This document shows, in pieces, positions 46,959 through 59,563 of a stretch of DNA of 64,000 bases. Where the stretch lies: NCBI GenBank assembly GCA_032164295.1, contig JAJHTX010000011.1, positions 1,488,001-1,552,000 of the forward strand. The letters are read 5' to 3'. The position numbers and the translations under genes are program-made. The stretch's first letter is position 1; every line of letters begins with the position of its first letter. This DNA comes from Inonotus obliquus (taxonomy: Eukaryota; Basidiomycota; Agaricomycetes; Hymenochaetales; Hymenochaetaceae). The notes under the pieces are model-generated. The model was not told the DNA's origin. It did not search any database and was given only the letters and a program-made list of their open reading frames with translations.

Positions 46959-47820
46959 TGCTGCATGTCAAAATTCAGAGCTAGCTCATTATTCTAATTT
47001 TTTGACCAGTAATTTCGTATTTTGCACGTGCCTGCCACGGCCTATTACATAATTTGCGAAGTTTCATGACGGTTTGATTTCTAGATCAGAAACGTAACAC
47101 TACTACGAGCTACACATGTGTTGGCCCTTCGAAACCAAAAAGATTAAACTCTAAACGATTTCGAGCGGGTGCTTGAGAAAAGTACATGTAGCAACTGAAG
47201 CCAATCGCTGTTAATCAAGTAGATTAACCATTATGCCAGCCTACTCAGTACTAGTGTTCAGAAAGCGTGCTTCCCAGTACTAGTAAGGATATCTATCAGA
47301 TTAAATGTAAAACCTGGAGAGACTATATTATAACCCACCTCACCTCTCAGGTAAGCTTTACTTTCTTACGCACAGAGGGTACCAGATAAACCCCTAAGTA
47401 GCTGTAACCAGCCAGACTGAACCATTCCACAATAAAAAACACGAGGAACAAAAGAAGAGGAAACTCGACTAAACGAGATAGAGGCACTCGTAGGGGCAGG
47501 TAAAAGGAACTAGAATGTAAACAGGTCAACTTTAGAGATACGTAAACAAGGCTGCAATTAAAAGGTAAAGAAAAGAAAGGGAGCTTTTTCATGAGAAGTC
47601 GTAATTCGTAGCAAAAAAAAGGAAGAAAGAGAGTAGGTATGTATCAGACTAGGAAACCTAAAATGAGAAGCGGATACCTGACAACTGTAGTGTGAATGTA
47701 GAGCGGAGCTCTGATATAGGAAAGAAATAATATGATGTGGGCACGAGAAATACAGTAGTCACCGTACGCGAACAACCAGGATTACCTGATTGGGACTCAT
47801 CCATCGACATGAGAAACGTT
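46959..47820. other. AT-rich intergenic region (MAK5 promoter / RRM4-like 3' side)
   Basis: 862 bp. It holds a repeated cagtactagt word at 47249 and 47276 and many A/T runs. An ATG-initiated 81-codon minus frame at 47347-47592 is hydrophobic throughout, has no family match and is probably chance in AT-rich DNA. Confidence 0.45.
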
Positions 47821-50800
47821 TCACTTATTAACCGCCAGAGCCGCTTGAGTAGCTAATGCCTTCTCCTTTAGGATTGGCGGGTAGCTATTCATTATGTGTG
47901 CGAGTGGACGAAGGTCCTCTTGGTCAAGGAGTGCAATAGTTACTTTAGGCTATATAAAGGAGTTAGCTCTAAGCTATGGCCTAGCAAAGAATGATGAAAT
48001 GCTTACTGCTCCTTTAATACCGAAGCCCTTGACTACTCGGAACCTAAAGTCGCGAGAGAAAATATGAGGGATTAGCATATACTCAACGATCGAACAAAAG
48101 TCGAGCACTTACAGCTTATCCCCAAGCTGTTGCTTTTGCTTCGGCACGGGCAATTCAGCAATTGAGTCGACGAATTCGTCCGTAGCCTTAACAATAAGCG
48201 GATCCGCCTTTGACAGTCCAAGTTGCTCAGTTGTCGAGCTATCCCGTAAAATTTCTATGATCTTTGTTGCAGGAAGTAGAGCAAGTTTATCGACGGATGT
48301 TGGCACCGAACTAAAGGACTTGCTCGGTGGTGTGACGGGAGCAGCAGGCGATGCGGCAGCTGACGGTGCACGCGATGAAAGAGCGGGAGTCCGAGGCGAA
48401 TCCTCAAGCGCACTAGATGCAGTGGTCTTACGAGCAGGAGTAACTGGTGCAGGAGCAGCAGGCTGCTGTTCTTCCTCTCCATCATCGCTATCAAGAACAA
48501 GCTTCGCATCTGCAACTTTTCCACGGAGAACCTCCACGTTGAAGAGACACATAGCACGTTCACGCTTGCTGAGACTCATGAGCAGCTCAGTGATGGACGC
48601 CGCGCGCTCGGAGTCGTGCTCCAGTTTCCCGACAGCGTTGCGCAAACGTTCGCGTTCCGACGGTGCTCCACCTCCTGGGAGAGCGCCAGCCGCCGGTGAA
48701 GAGGTACGCGGTGGCGTCGAGAGTGGCGATGAGTGAGAGATTGGCGTTGATGGATGATCAGGCGCCGATGCCGTCGCGGCAAGGACATTCGGATCGAGCA
48801 GCCGAGAATCAGCAGACTCAGCTGGCGAAGGTGACTTTTTGCTCCGCTCGTTCGAGTCTGAACGCGATTCTGATGGCGAGGGCTTTCTGAGTGACTTCTG
48901 AGCGTTATGTATGGCCGAGGAAAAGAGCGCAGGGTCATGGATGGCGTCGACGACCTCGGAGAGAGAGAGTCCGACAAGTTGGTTGACAACGGCCTCGATG
49001 TCAGTATCCGGAACTTCGTTGAGCGACTTCACACGTCGCTGAAGCTCGCCCATAAGCACCTCCTTCCTTACAACGGTTGACATCGCAGATAGCTCGTCAT
49101 AAGTCATTGACAACTGGAGTTGACCAGAAAGGGCAGCCTAAATCGTACGCAGTGTCAACATTCATACATCCTGTAGACGTTAAACGAACGTACATTATAA
49201 TAGCTGCCCGAGCTCCTACGCGCACGATCAGGAGCAAGCCTCTCACTGACTCCTGTCGGGCTAGCAAGGCTCTGATATCCTCCGCGCGGACTCGGCCAAG
49301 CTCCCTGACTATCACCACCCTCGCTTGCGGCCGGGCTCGTCGCTCCACTGCGGCTGCGAGGATGATTATTATGCCCCGCGAAACGCTGAGCAAGCTTCTC
49401 CTGGCGGAGCTGTTTTGGTTCATGTAGACGCACCACTATTTGCTTCTGCCCAAGGACGACGCCATTCATGGTGCGCAACGCTGAAGTAGCTTGATCAGGT
49501 TTCTGGTAAGAAACGAATCCGAACCCACGGCTGCGTCCGTTCTCGTCTCGCATAACGCGTGCGCTATAGAATTCGGTTGGTAAGAACACTCACTGTAGGA
49601 CTGCGCCATACCTGACAATCTGACCAAACTGGTTAAAGTGCTGGAATAGTGTCCCCGAGTCGATGCCCTCATCGAGATTCTATCAAAGAGGTTAAAATTC
49701 CGAAGATCGGGAAGTTTAGAGTCTGACCTTCACGAATAAGTTGCATGGATCGATAAGTCCACTGTGACTACCAGATCCGGGCCCGGTTAGCGGAGCGAAT
49801 TGAACCTGCTGGCCAGGTCCATGGACGAACGGACCTGACATTCGTCTTGGCGTAGGTGAATGCGATGCACCGCGTATAGGGGGCTGAGGATATTGAGGTG
49901 GCGGGTACTGCTGATAGATCATTCCAGTCGGCACAAACGGTGGCGCAGCCGGGCTGAACGTGGGCTCAGGACCGCGGCGTGGATGGTAAACCTGTACAGC
50001 AATATTACGGTCCCCAACTTCAGCGCAATGCATCTCTGCTTCAGCGAGCTTAGCGTCTTCTTCACTCCAATAATCGAGTAGTCCTGTGTCTGGACCGAAA
50101 GTGGTTTGCGTTCGTACGCTTGCGAGTGGTCCAAACGGTCTGAACAGGTCGTACAGCTGAGATTCTGTATACCCCGGTGGAAGTTGCTTCACAATTCGTG
50201 GAGCGGCAGCAGGAGCTGGTAAGATAGCCTGCTGGTCGGGAGGGTATGGCGAAAGGCAAATAATAGCGCTAGGAACGGCACCTGGAACTGGACGACCATG
50301 CAGCGTTGCTAAAGCCTTTTCAGCTGAAAGTCAAAACGAAAAATCAGTACGCATGTTTGACGGAAGAGCCAATGCGAAGCGGCAGCGGTGGCCACACAGA
50401 GGACCACGCAAAATCCACACGAGAGGCGCGCCTCTCAAGTGACACAATGACATTACACGTCAAAGGGACGCAAATGGTATCCATCCTACAGCGAAGTAAG
50501 AGGGGTTCGCGAAGACATCTAGATGCATGCAGCCAACTCGTGTTGGGAAGCCCTCGCAGGCTTTGTGCACATGCGGTATGGACGAGTCAAGATGAACGAG
50601 TTCCGCATGGTAACGACGGAGATATGAGGATTCTATTTTAGACAAATTATCGCTGAGGCGCTGATTTGAGACGCTGCGCGGATGGCGTGTCCATATTGGT
50701 GTAGTATGCGCAGTAGACTGGAGATCACATCACTTAACAGAAACACACCTTTCTCAATTTCCTTAAACTCGATGGAACCAGATATGGGTCTATCCGTACC

Positions 50801-50941
50801 ATCACGCACGAAGTGAGGCCTGAAAGGTATACAACACTCAAAGGCTTGCGCGAGCGCCGCGTCGGATATGTAAGGCGGGAGATTCGATATGTACAGCAGC
50901 GGTTCGTGCAGGTGCGGATGCGGTTTATATGACTCTGCCAT
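47821..50941 (-). CDS. rrm4: Rrm4-like RNA-binding protein (3 RRM + MLLE)
   Basis: Seven exons on minus: 50749..50941, 49728..50323, 49612..49679, 49194..49563, 48113..49137, 48007..48043, 47821..47949; phases close, giving 805 aa, very near Ustilago maydis Rrm4 (792). RRM1 begins PLLYISNLPPYISD (about 16), RRM2 RIVKQLPPGYTESQL (about 107), RRM3 CNLFVKNLDEG (about 258) with RNP1-like GRSRGFGFVSY. After a Ser/Pro-rich linker come MLLE-like segments: LSAMSTVVRKEVLMGELQRR, a weaker middle one (ITELLMSLSKRERAMCLFN), and a C-terminal KVTIALLDQEDLRPLAHIM. In U. maydis, Rrm4 binds 3' UTRs and rides on endosomes through MLLE-Upa1 contacts to move mRNA along hyphae. The first intron, 425 bp, is unusually long for this window. 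The start is the ATG at 50941; the upstream in-frame codons include only TTG. Confidence 0.88.
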
Positions 50942-51252
50942 GCTTGTCGTCCGAGTATGCGTTACAGATGAGACGTACGGAGGAAGTGGCGAGATGAACG
51001 TGGCAAACACGCTCGAGGACGCGTTCGACAGTGGGGACCTCGCGATTGTCGTCGCAAACAAAAAGTTGCAACAGAGACGCCAGATATTACTGTTTCCTCC
51101 AAAAAGGAAACCCGAAAAATATACCTTATATTTCCAATTGTAGAAGACAAATTCAGACTCAAACTATTACATCATCTTATTTCTCAAACATTAGTTAGGT
51201 GGACATTAGCAAGGTGGCAAACCATGCCGTAAGAAACCACAGTTGTTTCAAC
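50942..51252. other. Short intergenic region (rrm4-like promoter, MAD3 3' UTR)
   Basis: 311 bp. A T- and A-rich stretch lies near 51100-51190. No gene is supported. Confidence 0.4.
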
Positions 51253-53185
51253 TCAAAGATCATCATAGTTCTTGAAGGGATTCTTCTTCAACGCTTCAGC
51301 TTCACTGGCGCCCATGCCAAGAACCTTCGGGCGCAAAGCTGTCCTTGAAGTGGCTGGTGCTGCTCGCACCTCTGTAGCGCCCTAAGAAGTTTCATAGCTG
51401 AGCAAATAAATACAGGAAAGAGAAGAACCAACGTACTTCGTCTTGGAAAGGCACAAAGCTCGCCGTTGGACGTGCCACTGTTTCTGTCTCCGAATCATCC
51501 TTTTCGGCCTCCGGAAGCGTCGCTAGCTCTGGCTCCGGTTCTCTGGTTTCAGAAGTCTTGGGATTCAGGCGTGTACTGCGACGAGGAGCCGTCCCCGCTT
51601 CTTTGAGGGCTGCAACCTTGGACCTGCGAGTACCGGGTCTACCAGCAGGAAGAACTGGGTTCTTCGATGCTGTGATCTTAGGAGGACCGGGCTCGCAGTC
51701 CGGATCTATGAACGGTACAAACTTTGCACCTTTGCTTAAGCCTGGAGTGACTGCAGGTGGTTCGGGTTCGGGATCCTCATATACTTCAAATTTTCTGCTT
51801 GAACTGGATGTCGTGGTAGCGGATTCGGCGTTGTTGCCTGAGCTCCCAGGCAAGGGGGGTTCGGGATCCACAAACACTTCAAAAGTTCTGTTTGAGCTGG
51901 GAGCTGGTGCTTCAGCTGGCTCTGGATCGATATACGGTGTAAACTTCGGTGCAGCCCTTGCTCGTGCCTTGGCTAACTTCAAAGCCGCCTTCGACGCCCC
52001 TTTCTGCACCAAAATTGTGCCTTGCATCTTCTCTGGCTTGATTCGATTCTCTTTAATTCGTTCCGCTCGTGTCCCTAGATCAGGGAAGCGATTGTTTGGT
52101 GCCGACTCGAATTTGCCATCTGGGTCGAAGAAGACTGGTATGCGACCATTCGCACGAAGCTTAACCTGTGAGCCCTGTGAGGCGAGAGAGGAGGAGGACT
52201 GGGTAGAGAACGTTGACGAGGAGGAACCTAGCACCGTGGAGTTCGTTGCTACAGTAGCCGCCGAGCTTGATTCAGCAAGGACTCGTCGACGAGGGGCGGG
52301 GTTTGAGGGTGCTGGTGTAGCTTTAGTTTCATCACTCAGCATATCGGAGATCGGAACGGGAGCTGCCACCATCATGCGCATCTGGAACTCGCGGTGCCGC
52401 TTTTCGAGGTGATCAAGCGGTTCTGCCTTCCTTGCAATACCAAGGAGATAAATTTCATCCGCTTTTGGACGCCTATAGAGTCCATCAAAAATATGTTCCA
52501 CTAATCTGTTATGGTATATTTACCTATTCATCTTCTCCAATGTTGCAGCATATTCCTCATACAGTTTTGCCCACTTTGTTCCAATGTCATTCGCAAGCAA
52601 GAATGCGTAGATGACTTCGGGGTAATAGACGTATGTTCCATAGCGAATCCAAAGATTGAGGTAGCGCGGGTCTTCTTTTGCGTATTCGGAATGACGCATG
52701 GCGCGTGTAGCTTCCTCCAACAGCTCCAGGATACCAGATTGCGCTGACTGTCCGCGCGGGTAATGCTCGATCGTCCAGGCAACAAGGCGCACATACCCGT
52801 CAAGCAAGATTTCTTCAGCTTCCTCTAGTGTAAATTCTTCCTCGCCCTCAGCTTTCTCTTCTTTGTCATTATCGCCTTTGTCCTTCACGTCGCTGTTTCC
52901 GTTCTGTTCGTCCTGCTTTGAAGCTCGAAGTTTGAGTCTATCCACGCGTGCTTTGGCCTCCTTTACGCGTCCGTGGAAACGAGCGCGGGTTTCTTCGAGC
53001 TTCGCATTGCGTATCTGATGCGGTGTCTTGAGCACAGTTGCGAGGGCTGTGACGCGCCGCCCGCATGCCAATGGTTGGATATTCTCCTTTGCGGCTTCGA
53101 GGATGTCGCAATCAATAATAGCATTGCGGTCTTCTTCTTCTTCAAATTCGTCGAACATATTTGAAATAAGTGAGTGCTTAGTCAT
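51253..53185 (-). CDS. MAD3: Spindle checkpoint protein MAD3/BUBR1 without kinase domain
   Basis: Part of the mitotic checkpoint complex that holds CDC20 and APC/C inactive until kinetochores attach. Three exons on minus: 52524..53185, 51437..52472, 51253..51381; phases close, giving 608 aa. KEN box 1 (AAKENIQPLACGRR) is at residues 33-35. A TPR-type Mad3/BUB1 region follows (LLDGYVRLVAWTIEHYP; YEEYAATLEKMNRRPKADEI). A second KEN (ERIKENRIKP) lies at 361-363. Around and after it are repeated ABBA-like motifs: IPVFFD (332), FTPYID (398), FEVFVD (418), FEVYED (449), FVPFID (472), FVPFQD (560). There is no kinase domain; the end is KNPFKNYDDL. The 51-bp intron 1 was placed so that MNR joins RPKADEIYLLGIA. 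The start is the ATG at 53185, because the upstream frame has only GTG. Confidence 0.92.
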
Positions 53186-55903
53186 GTGTTTTTCAAGAGT
53201 TGTATGAGATGGATGAGGACAAGCCACAAAGTCGTTGTCGTCGCGTCAACTGAGTCCCGACGCGTAAATTGTGCCAAACAAACGGCAGTCACGTGAATGA
53301 TTTGCGTTTGCGCCCAGCGTCAATCAACATTGATTGTATGTAAACCTTCGGGTACAAGTTGATGGCTTTGACCATATCCCTAGATTTGCATCCATGCCAA
53401 ATTCCCCCTTTTTCGGTTGAGAAAGAAAGAGGTTGTAGGCTTGGTCTACTATCACCCAAGATCTTGAAGGACTCTTCCCTGTTCCCTCTTGTTCCATGGC
53501 CACATCGATTGACGGACACGATACGCATATAGAAAACCCGCCCAGTGCTACAGACTGCCTCGCTCCACCTTAGCTCTGAGTAGCACCTATTCCGGGTAGA
53601 CTTTTCGCTACCGTCGGCGTATTTAGCGTCGGAAGTGTCGAGAACCGCGTAATCGAGCTGGGAAATGGCCCTGAGTATAGACTGGCAGACCGAGAGCTTA
53701 TTTTCGCCTTTGTTACATCCACGAGCTTCAAGATATCTGGATTGATTGCTATAGTGGTATCAATGAACCTCGTTCAGTCCAAGGTTGTTTACTAAAAACA
53801 TAAGAATGTGCAATGGTTGGAATCATAGTAAAATTTGCTCGATGCCATTAAACTTATTTTTAAAATGGGTAATTTACTAGAGCTTCCAGTCTCAGATCTT
53901 TGCAAAGGAATAGCAAGAGAATCTAATACTTGTTCTCTAATGGAGGCCAAACTCTAATTCGTAAAGCCATTCATCATCCATTTTGAGGTCAATGTAGTGA
54001 AGTAGAATTAGATCCTCAACTAGGTAATTTCTCTGCATGCAAGATGCAAGACCTGATCAAGAGTTAAGAAAGCATTGTTCCGAAATAGTGTGTCACATCA
54101 GTCCTTCGTCTGGCGATTCAGTTACAAATACATAAGGAGAATGCTTACTGCCGTAGACACACACGGAGTCCACGTTCGACATTGAAGTTCACACAGTGGC
54201 CGTGGTGCGAGTATCGGCAAATAGTGGTTTGCGCAGAAGCAAATGTTGATTGCAATGGTGCATTTGGCCTATCAGATTAACACTGTCGGAAATGAGTGCA
54301 AATCGAGAACTGACCGAAATGCTGAACAGTAGTCCCTTTCTCTGAGCGTAGTGCGAAAGAGGGTTAAAATGTGGCAACGTATCGTGTACAGACATGACGA
54401 GTTGATCATCAAGCAAAGTACGGCAGAATTGCGGCACTGAGAACTGCCAGGCCTACTTTGAAAGCGGTTTCGTTGCAGGTAGCTATCCGAGGCGGAGAGG
54501 GTACTAGTAAGTTCGACGAGTACGCACTCAATACGAATTGTGTGGTCCAAACACGTTTCAGGTAGAACTCGGAACGTGGCACAAGGCACGGCGCGAATGT
54601 CAGTGATAGACTGACAGGACATATCTTCAAAAAAATGTTACAGTTGTCTCTTTTAAGCACCGACAAGCTGACCGGCGGATCAGCGTCCGGACCCCATGCT
54701 GTGCAAGTGTTGGGAAGGCGATGGCGGCGTCTAAGTAAGTGTTCGTCGACCTTCGTTTAGCGAGGCAGCAACGACATCAAAGATGAGTGATTCTATTGCG
54801 GAGGTTTATTTCGGCTATCGCTCTGGAATGTAGCGTAAAGTGTTGAGCAACAATCTATGGACAAATGCAATCATGATGCAGGAGTTGTCCGTGGTGTGTA
54901 AGGCGTCTGATATGAACCGAGGCGACTGTGGCGCGTGATCTTCGATGTGCTTGCAGGACTTTAGCACCATCAAGGAAGATTGCGTCAAGTCAGAAGGCAC
55001 CAATGATAGTAGTAGGTGGCTCACCACCGAGATCATACGACAGATACGGAGACTCCGGCTCATCTTAAACATAGGAGACTTGATATCATTTGTCCAGTCC
55101 TCTGATCCGAGCGGTGCAACTGGGATATTGCGTTGCGGTCTCCTCATATGAGGAGCATTTCACAGAATCAGAATACTGTGTGGGTCACCCGCTCAGCATA
55201 GCTCGAGATAGGCACGAAATTCTCGCCGTCATTTGTTGGTTGACCTTGTTGCGGAATTTGGCCACGGACCCGGTTGCCCGTTATCACAACATGACCAACC
55301 ATCGAATCAGAGAGACTGCTTGATTGTCAAGGCAATGAGAAAAGGCACTCGCATCCAGTGTTCTGGGACGACAGAACGGGAGAACAGCTAGACTCGGTTA
55401 ACTCGACCAACGTGGTTAACATAGCGAAAAAGTAGAGAATCCACGAATGCTGTACAATATGATGACAGATGCACAGTGAGCATCAAAGTCGACAATGAAG
55501 CGAAGTGTCAGGCGTTGATACAAACAAACTTGACTGGCAGATGCAGGAGACTCCCAGGCCCAGTATTTGAAGCCGCGTCAGGCATCTGTGTGAGAGAGCG
55601 ACTGGTCGACGGTTGCCATGATACGAACAGGACGGTTTCATCGCGATGGAATGAATCGAACGTGAGGGTAGAACATTTTCCGGACCCAATATGGGCAGTT
55701 GTCACGCACTACAATTGCATACGCATACCGTCACATGCCTGTTACTGCCAGTCACGCGCCTCAAATACTGCCTCTTCCGTCTGTCATTGTACTTTGTGTG
55801 CCACCTCCTTGTCCTCTCGCCCCTTCACTCTCCTTTCTGTCCTTCATCCACCACCCGTCTCTCGTCTTGCTTCAGTATCTGAGCTCTGTCCTAGCCCCCT
55901 GTG
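53186..55903. other. Gene-poor divergent region between MAD3 and the MAPK gene
   Basis: 2.7 kb. Nothing recognisable except one ATG-initiated frame at 54815-55147, listed separately. Overlapping frames near 54200-54660 and 55483-55705 show no motif. Confidence 0.45.
54815..55147 (-). CDS. Doubtful 110-aa ORF
   Basis: ATG-initiated on minus; starts MRRPQRNIPVAPLGSEDW and ends LLLNTLRYIPER. Its composition looks more protein-like than neighbouring frames, with helical stretches, but no family is recognised. It could be one exon of a decayed or unannotated gene. Confidence 0.2.
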   Translation of the reverse strand: MRRPQRNIPVAPLGSEDWTNDIKSPMFKMSRSLRICRMISVVSHLLLSLVPSDLTQSSLMVLKSCKHIEDHAPQSPRFISDALHTTDNSCIMIAFVHRLLLNTLRYIPER

Positions 55904-57282
<1,379 letters not shown>

Positions 57283-57985
57283 TCTCGTTTTTAGTGGACC
57301 TGTTCCAGCATTGTTTAGCAGCCTTAGGAGATCTGTAGTACGGTCAGAGATGGAATGCACGTGTGTATGGACAGACATTGCTGCTGCGGCTGGCCGAGTG
57401 GCAACACTTTGCTGACCCATCTAAATTTTCATATTTCTGTACGGATACCCAATTATTATTGATGACGGGGTTGGAGGTCTCGGTACGCCAGCTGCATTCT
57501 GCGAGTGGTTAATTTCGGATTTGCTTGACCATTTCAATCTTCATTTTGCTTTCACGGTTGCTTTCCGATGAGCATACGAAGTTGTTATCGTAGAGAGCAC
57601 ATAACATCAATACACCTGATGGATTTGATCCTCCTGAAATAGCAGAGCACACCCGTATAAGAAATATGATTGACGAACCTGTTCTTAGATTCCATGCAGC
57701 TCTTGAACAATAGATTCCGGGCTAGAGAAGTACTCCAGTTATCGTCTTCTTGGCCAAATTGTGCAGTGTTCCAGTTATCTTTGGCAGACGTTACCCTGTT
57801 CTGTACCATCTTAGCAAGACTAAGCACATCGTCCTATTCTTATTACACCCCCTTGCCTCGTACAAAGCCGACCAAAAGCCACCACAACGAGGATTCCGAT
57901 GCGATAAAGTCTAATTCATCGAATCCTTGCTAGGTCAGCAGTTAAGGCGAAGATTGGAACATCACGTCCCTGAACGCCGGGGTCG

Positions 57986-58030
57986 GTGACAAATCGGATA
58001 GTCACACCACGTGTCATGGTCATTTGTCAC
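57986..58030. promoter_or_regulatory. Inverted repeat around a CACGTG E-box
   Basis: gtgacaaat at 57986-57994 and atttgtcac at 58022-58030 are exact inverse copies. The 27-bp spacer contains ccacgtgt, a CACGTG core bound by bHLH regulators. It may be a regulatory palindrome; no target gene is obvious. Confidence 0.3.
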
Positions 58031-58070
58031 AGCCAGCTTCAAGTTGCTCTTGCTCTCTTCCCTCCCTCAT

Positions 58071-58651
58071 GAACCGTGCTTAACCTCTATGTGTAGTCAC
58101 TTATCTTACTTTTATAGGAGGTAGATACAATGCTTATTATGTAGATAAGAGGAGGAGATGCAATAGAGGCCTGTTTATTCAAGAGATGTACCACTGAGAG
58201 AGGTGCATACAATGACATTAGATGAGGTAAAAGATCAGTTGGGTAGACTTTAAAGCTTCAATTGCAGTATACCAATAGTATGTGGGTCTAAGTGCTGATG
58301 ATATGCATGGTTTTAGCAGTACTTAACATATTTCTGCACTATATGCAGCTTATAGGTTTATTGGTGACGAAAATCAGCAGTAAAAATTACCAGTATTACT
58401 GGTTATTCGTTAGTTGTGTTGGATATTTAGTTCAATCAATAATTATGGACCGTTTTGATGCTTATTTATGAGTAGAACGGCATGATATCCTCGGCAGCAG
58501 ACAGGGACAACATGAAAGGTACGGCGGTAAAAGAGGATCATCGTTACGATACATATAAAGTAATTATTCAAGCTCCGAATGAGAAAATCATGGGACACTT
58601 TTTGACGCGGATTCAAGTTGCCACTCCCCACTCAGAACCGTGCTTAACCTC
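58071..58651. repeat. 17-bp direct repeats flanking a 547-bp AT-rich segment
   Basis: gaaccgtgcttaacctc occurs at 58071-58087 and again at 58635-58651. The segment between has no gene. This could be a target-site duplication around an inserted element or a repeat left by a deletion or duplication. Confidence 0.6.
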
Positions 58652-59508
58652 CTAAAAGACCGCGAGCCTATAAGGCGGCGTGACGAGACTTTGGCAGACG
58701 ACGAAATAATAGGCGACCCTACTCCACAACGATAGACAGCGATTCGTAAGAGTGGCAGCCCTTCGAGGAGAGTCAACGTTCCACAATCTCATACAACCCT
58801 GCCACGCTCGCTTCCCTTATGCCCACCTCCTGCTTGCACTGTCGACTTTCGGTTGACGATGCGTAGAGCTTGCAGCTATCAGACTCAACGTCCGTACGTG
58901 TGGCGATGCCACTGAAGTCTGCGCGTGTGTAGGGATTGTTCGCGTTCGCGACGACAGTCAGTTTGTTCCATGCAGCTGCTACTGGGCGTGATCAAGAGGA
59001 AGAAACGGTTGGCTGTGCGTCGGAACGACATGCTGGTCCAGCTGGTCCGAAGTATTGATAGGAGATTTCGACATGAATAACAGACCTGACCGCCTTACGA
59101 ATATATTTATTATTCGAGATAGTCTTGGTATGATATCTTCACCACTTGACGAGACGAGTGATACGTTGTGATACGAGTCCCACCAGGCACGGACCCAAGT
59201 ACGGTACTTGGCAGTTTTTTGTATCATCCGGCAGGGTCTTCGGCTTGCTCTGATTGAAGGTCACTATCCAAACTTATTAAATTGCCGATCTACATAATTC
59301 ATTCAATTCCCTCCCTATAGCTTGCTATTCACTCCGCATTGCTCGCCAGGCATTCGTACAAGAAAGAAACTTCAAATAGCAGAATAGCTCTGCTTGGAAT
59401 GCTTGTTGATGACCAGCTCCGTGACCAATTAATACTTGCCTTTCCCACTCTACTTTATACACTGGTTCATCACTCCATCAAGCTTCCTCTACACCGCATT
59501 CTGTCCAC

Positions 59509-59516
59509 TATATATA
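59509..59516 (+). promoter_or_regulatory. TATA box of the right NLR gene
   Basis: TATATATA lies 48 bp upstream of the ATG at 59564, mirroring the left copy. This suggests that the promoter was copied with the gene. Confidence 0.5.
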
Positions 59517-59563
59517 CCCGTTCGTGGGCTTAGGGCGAGGTAATCCCTTGTCTATTGACCTCC

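Larger units (their letters stand above)
57283..59508. other. Gene-poor region upstream of the right NLR gene
   Basis: 2.2 kb without a supported gene. It contains a 9-bp inverted repeat around a CACGTG word (57986-58030) and a 17-bp direct repeat bracketing 547 bp (58071-58651). Confidence 0.5.

Noticed and set aside
47347..47592. Hydrophobic 81-codon minus ORF with ATG
   Set aside because: AT-rich DNA gives Leu/Phe/Val-rich frames by chance; no signal cleavage logic or conserved residues.
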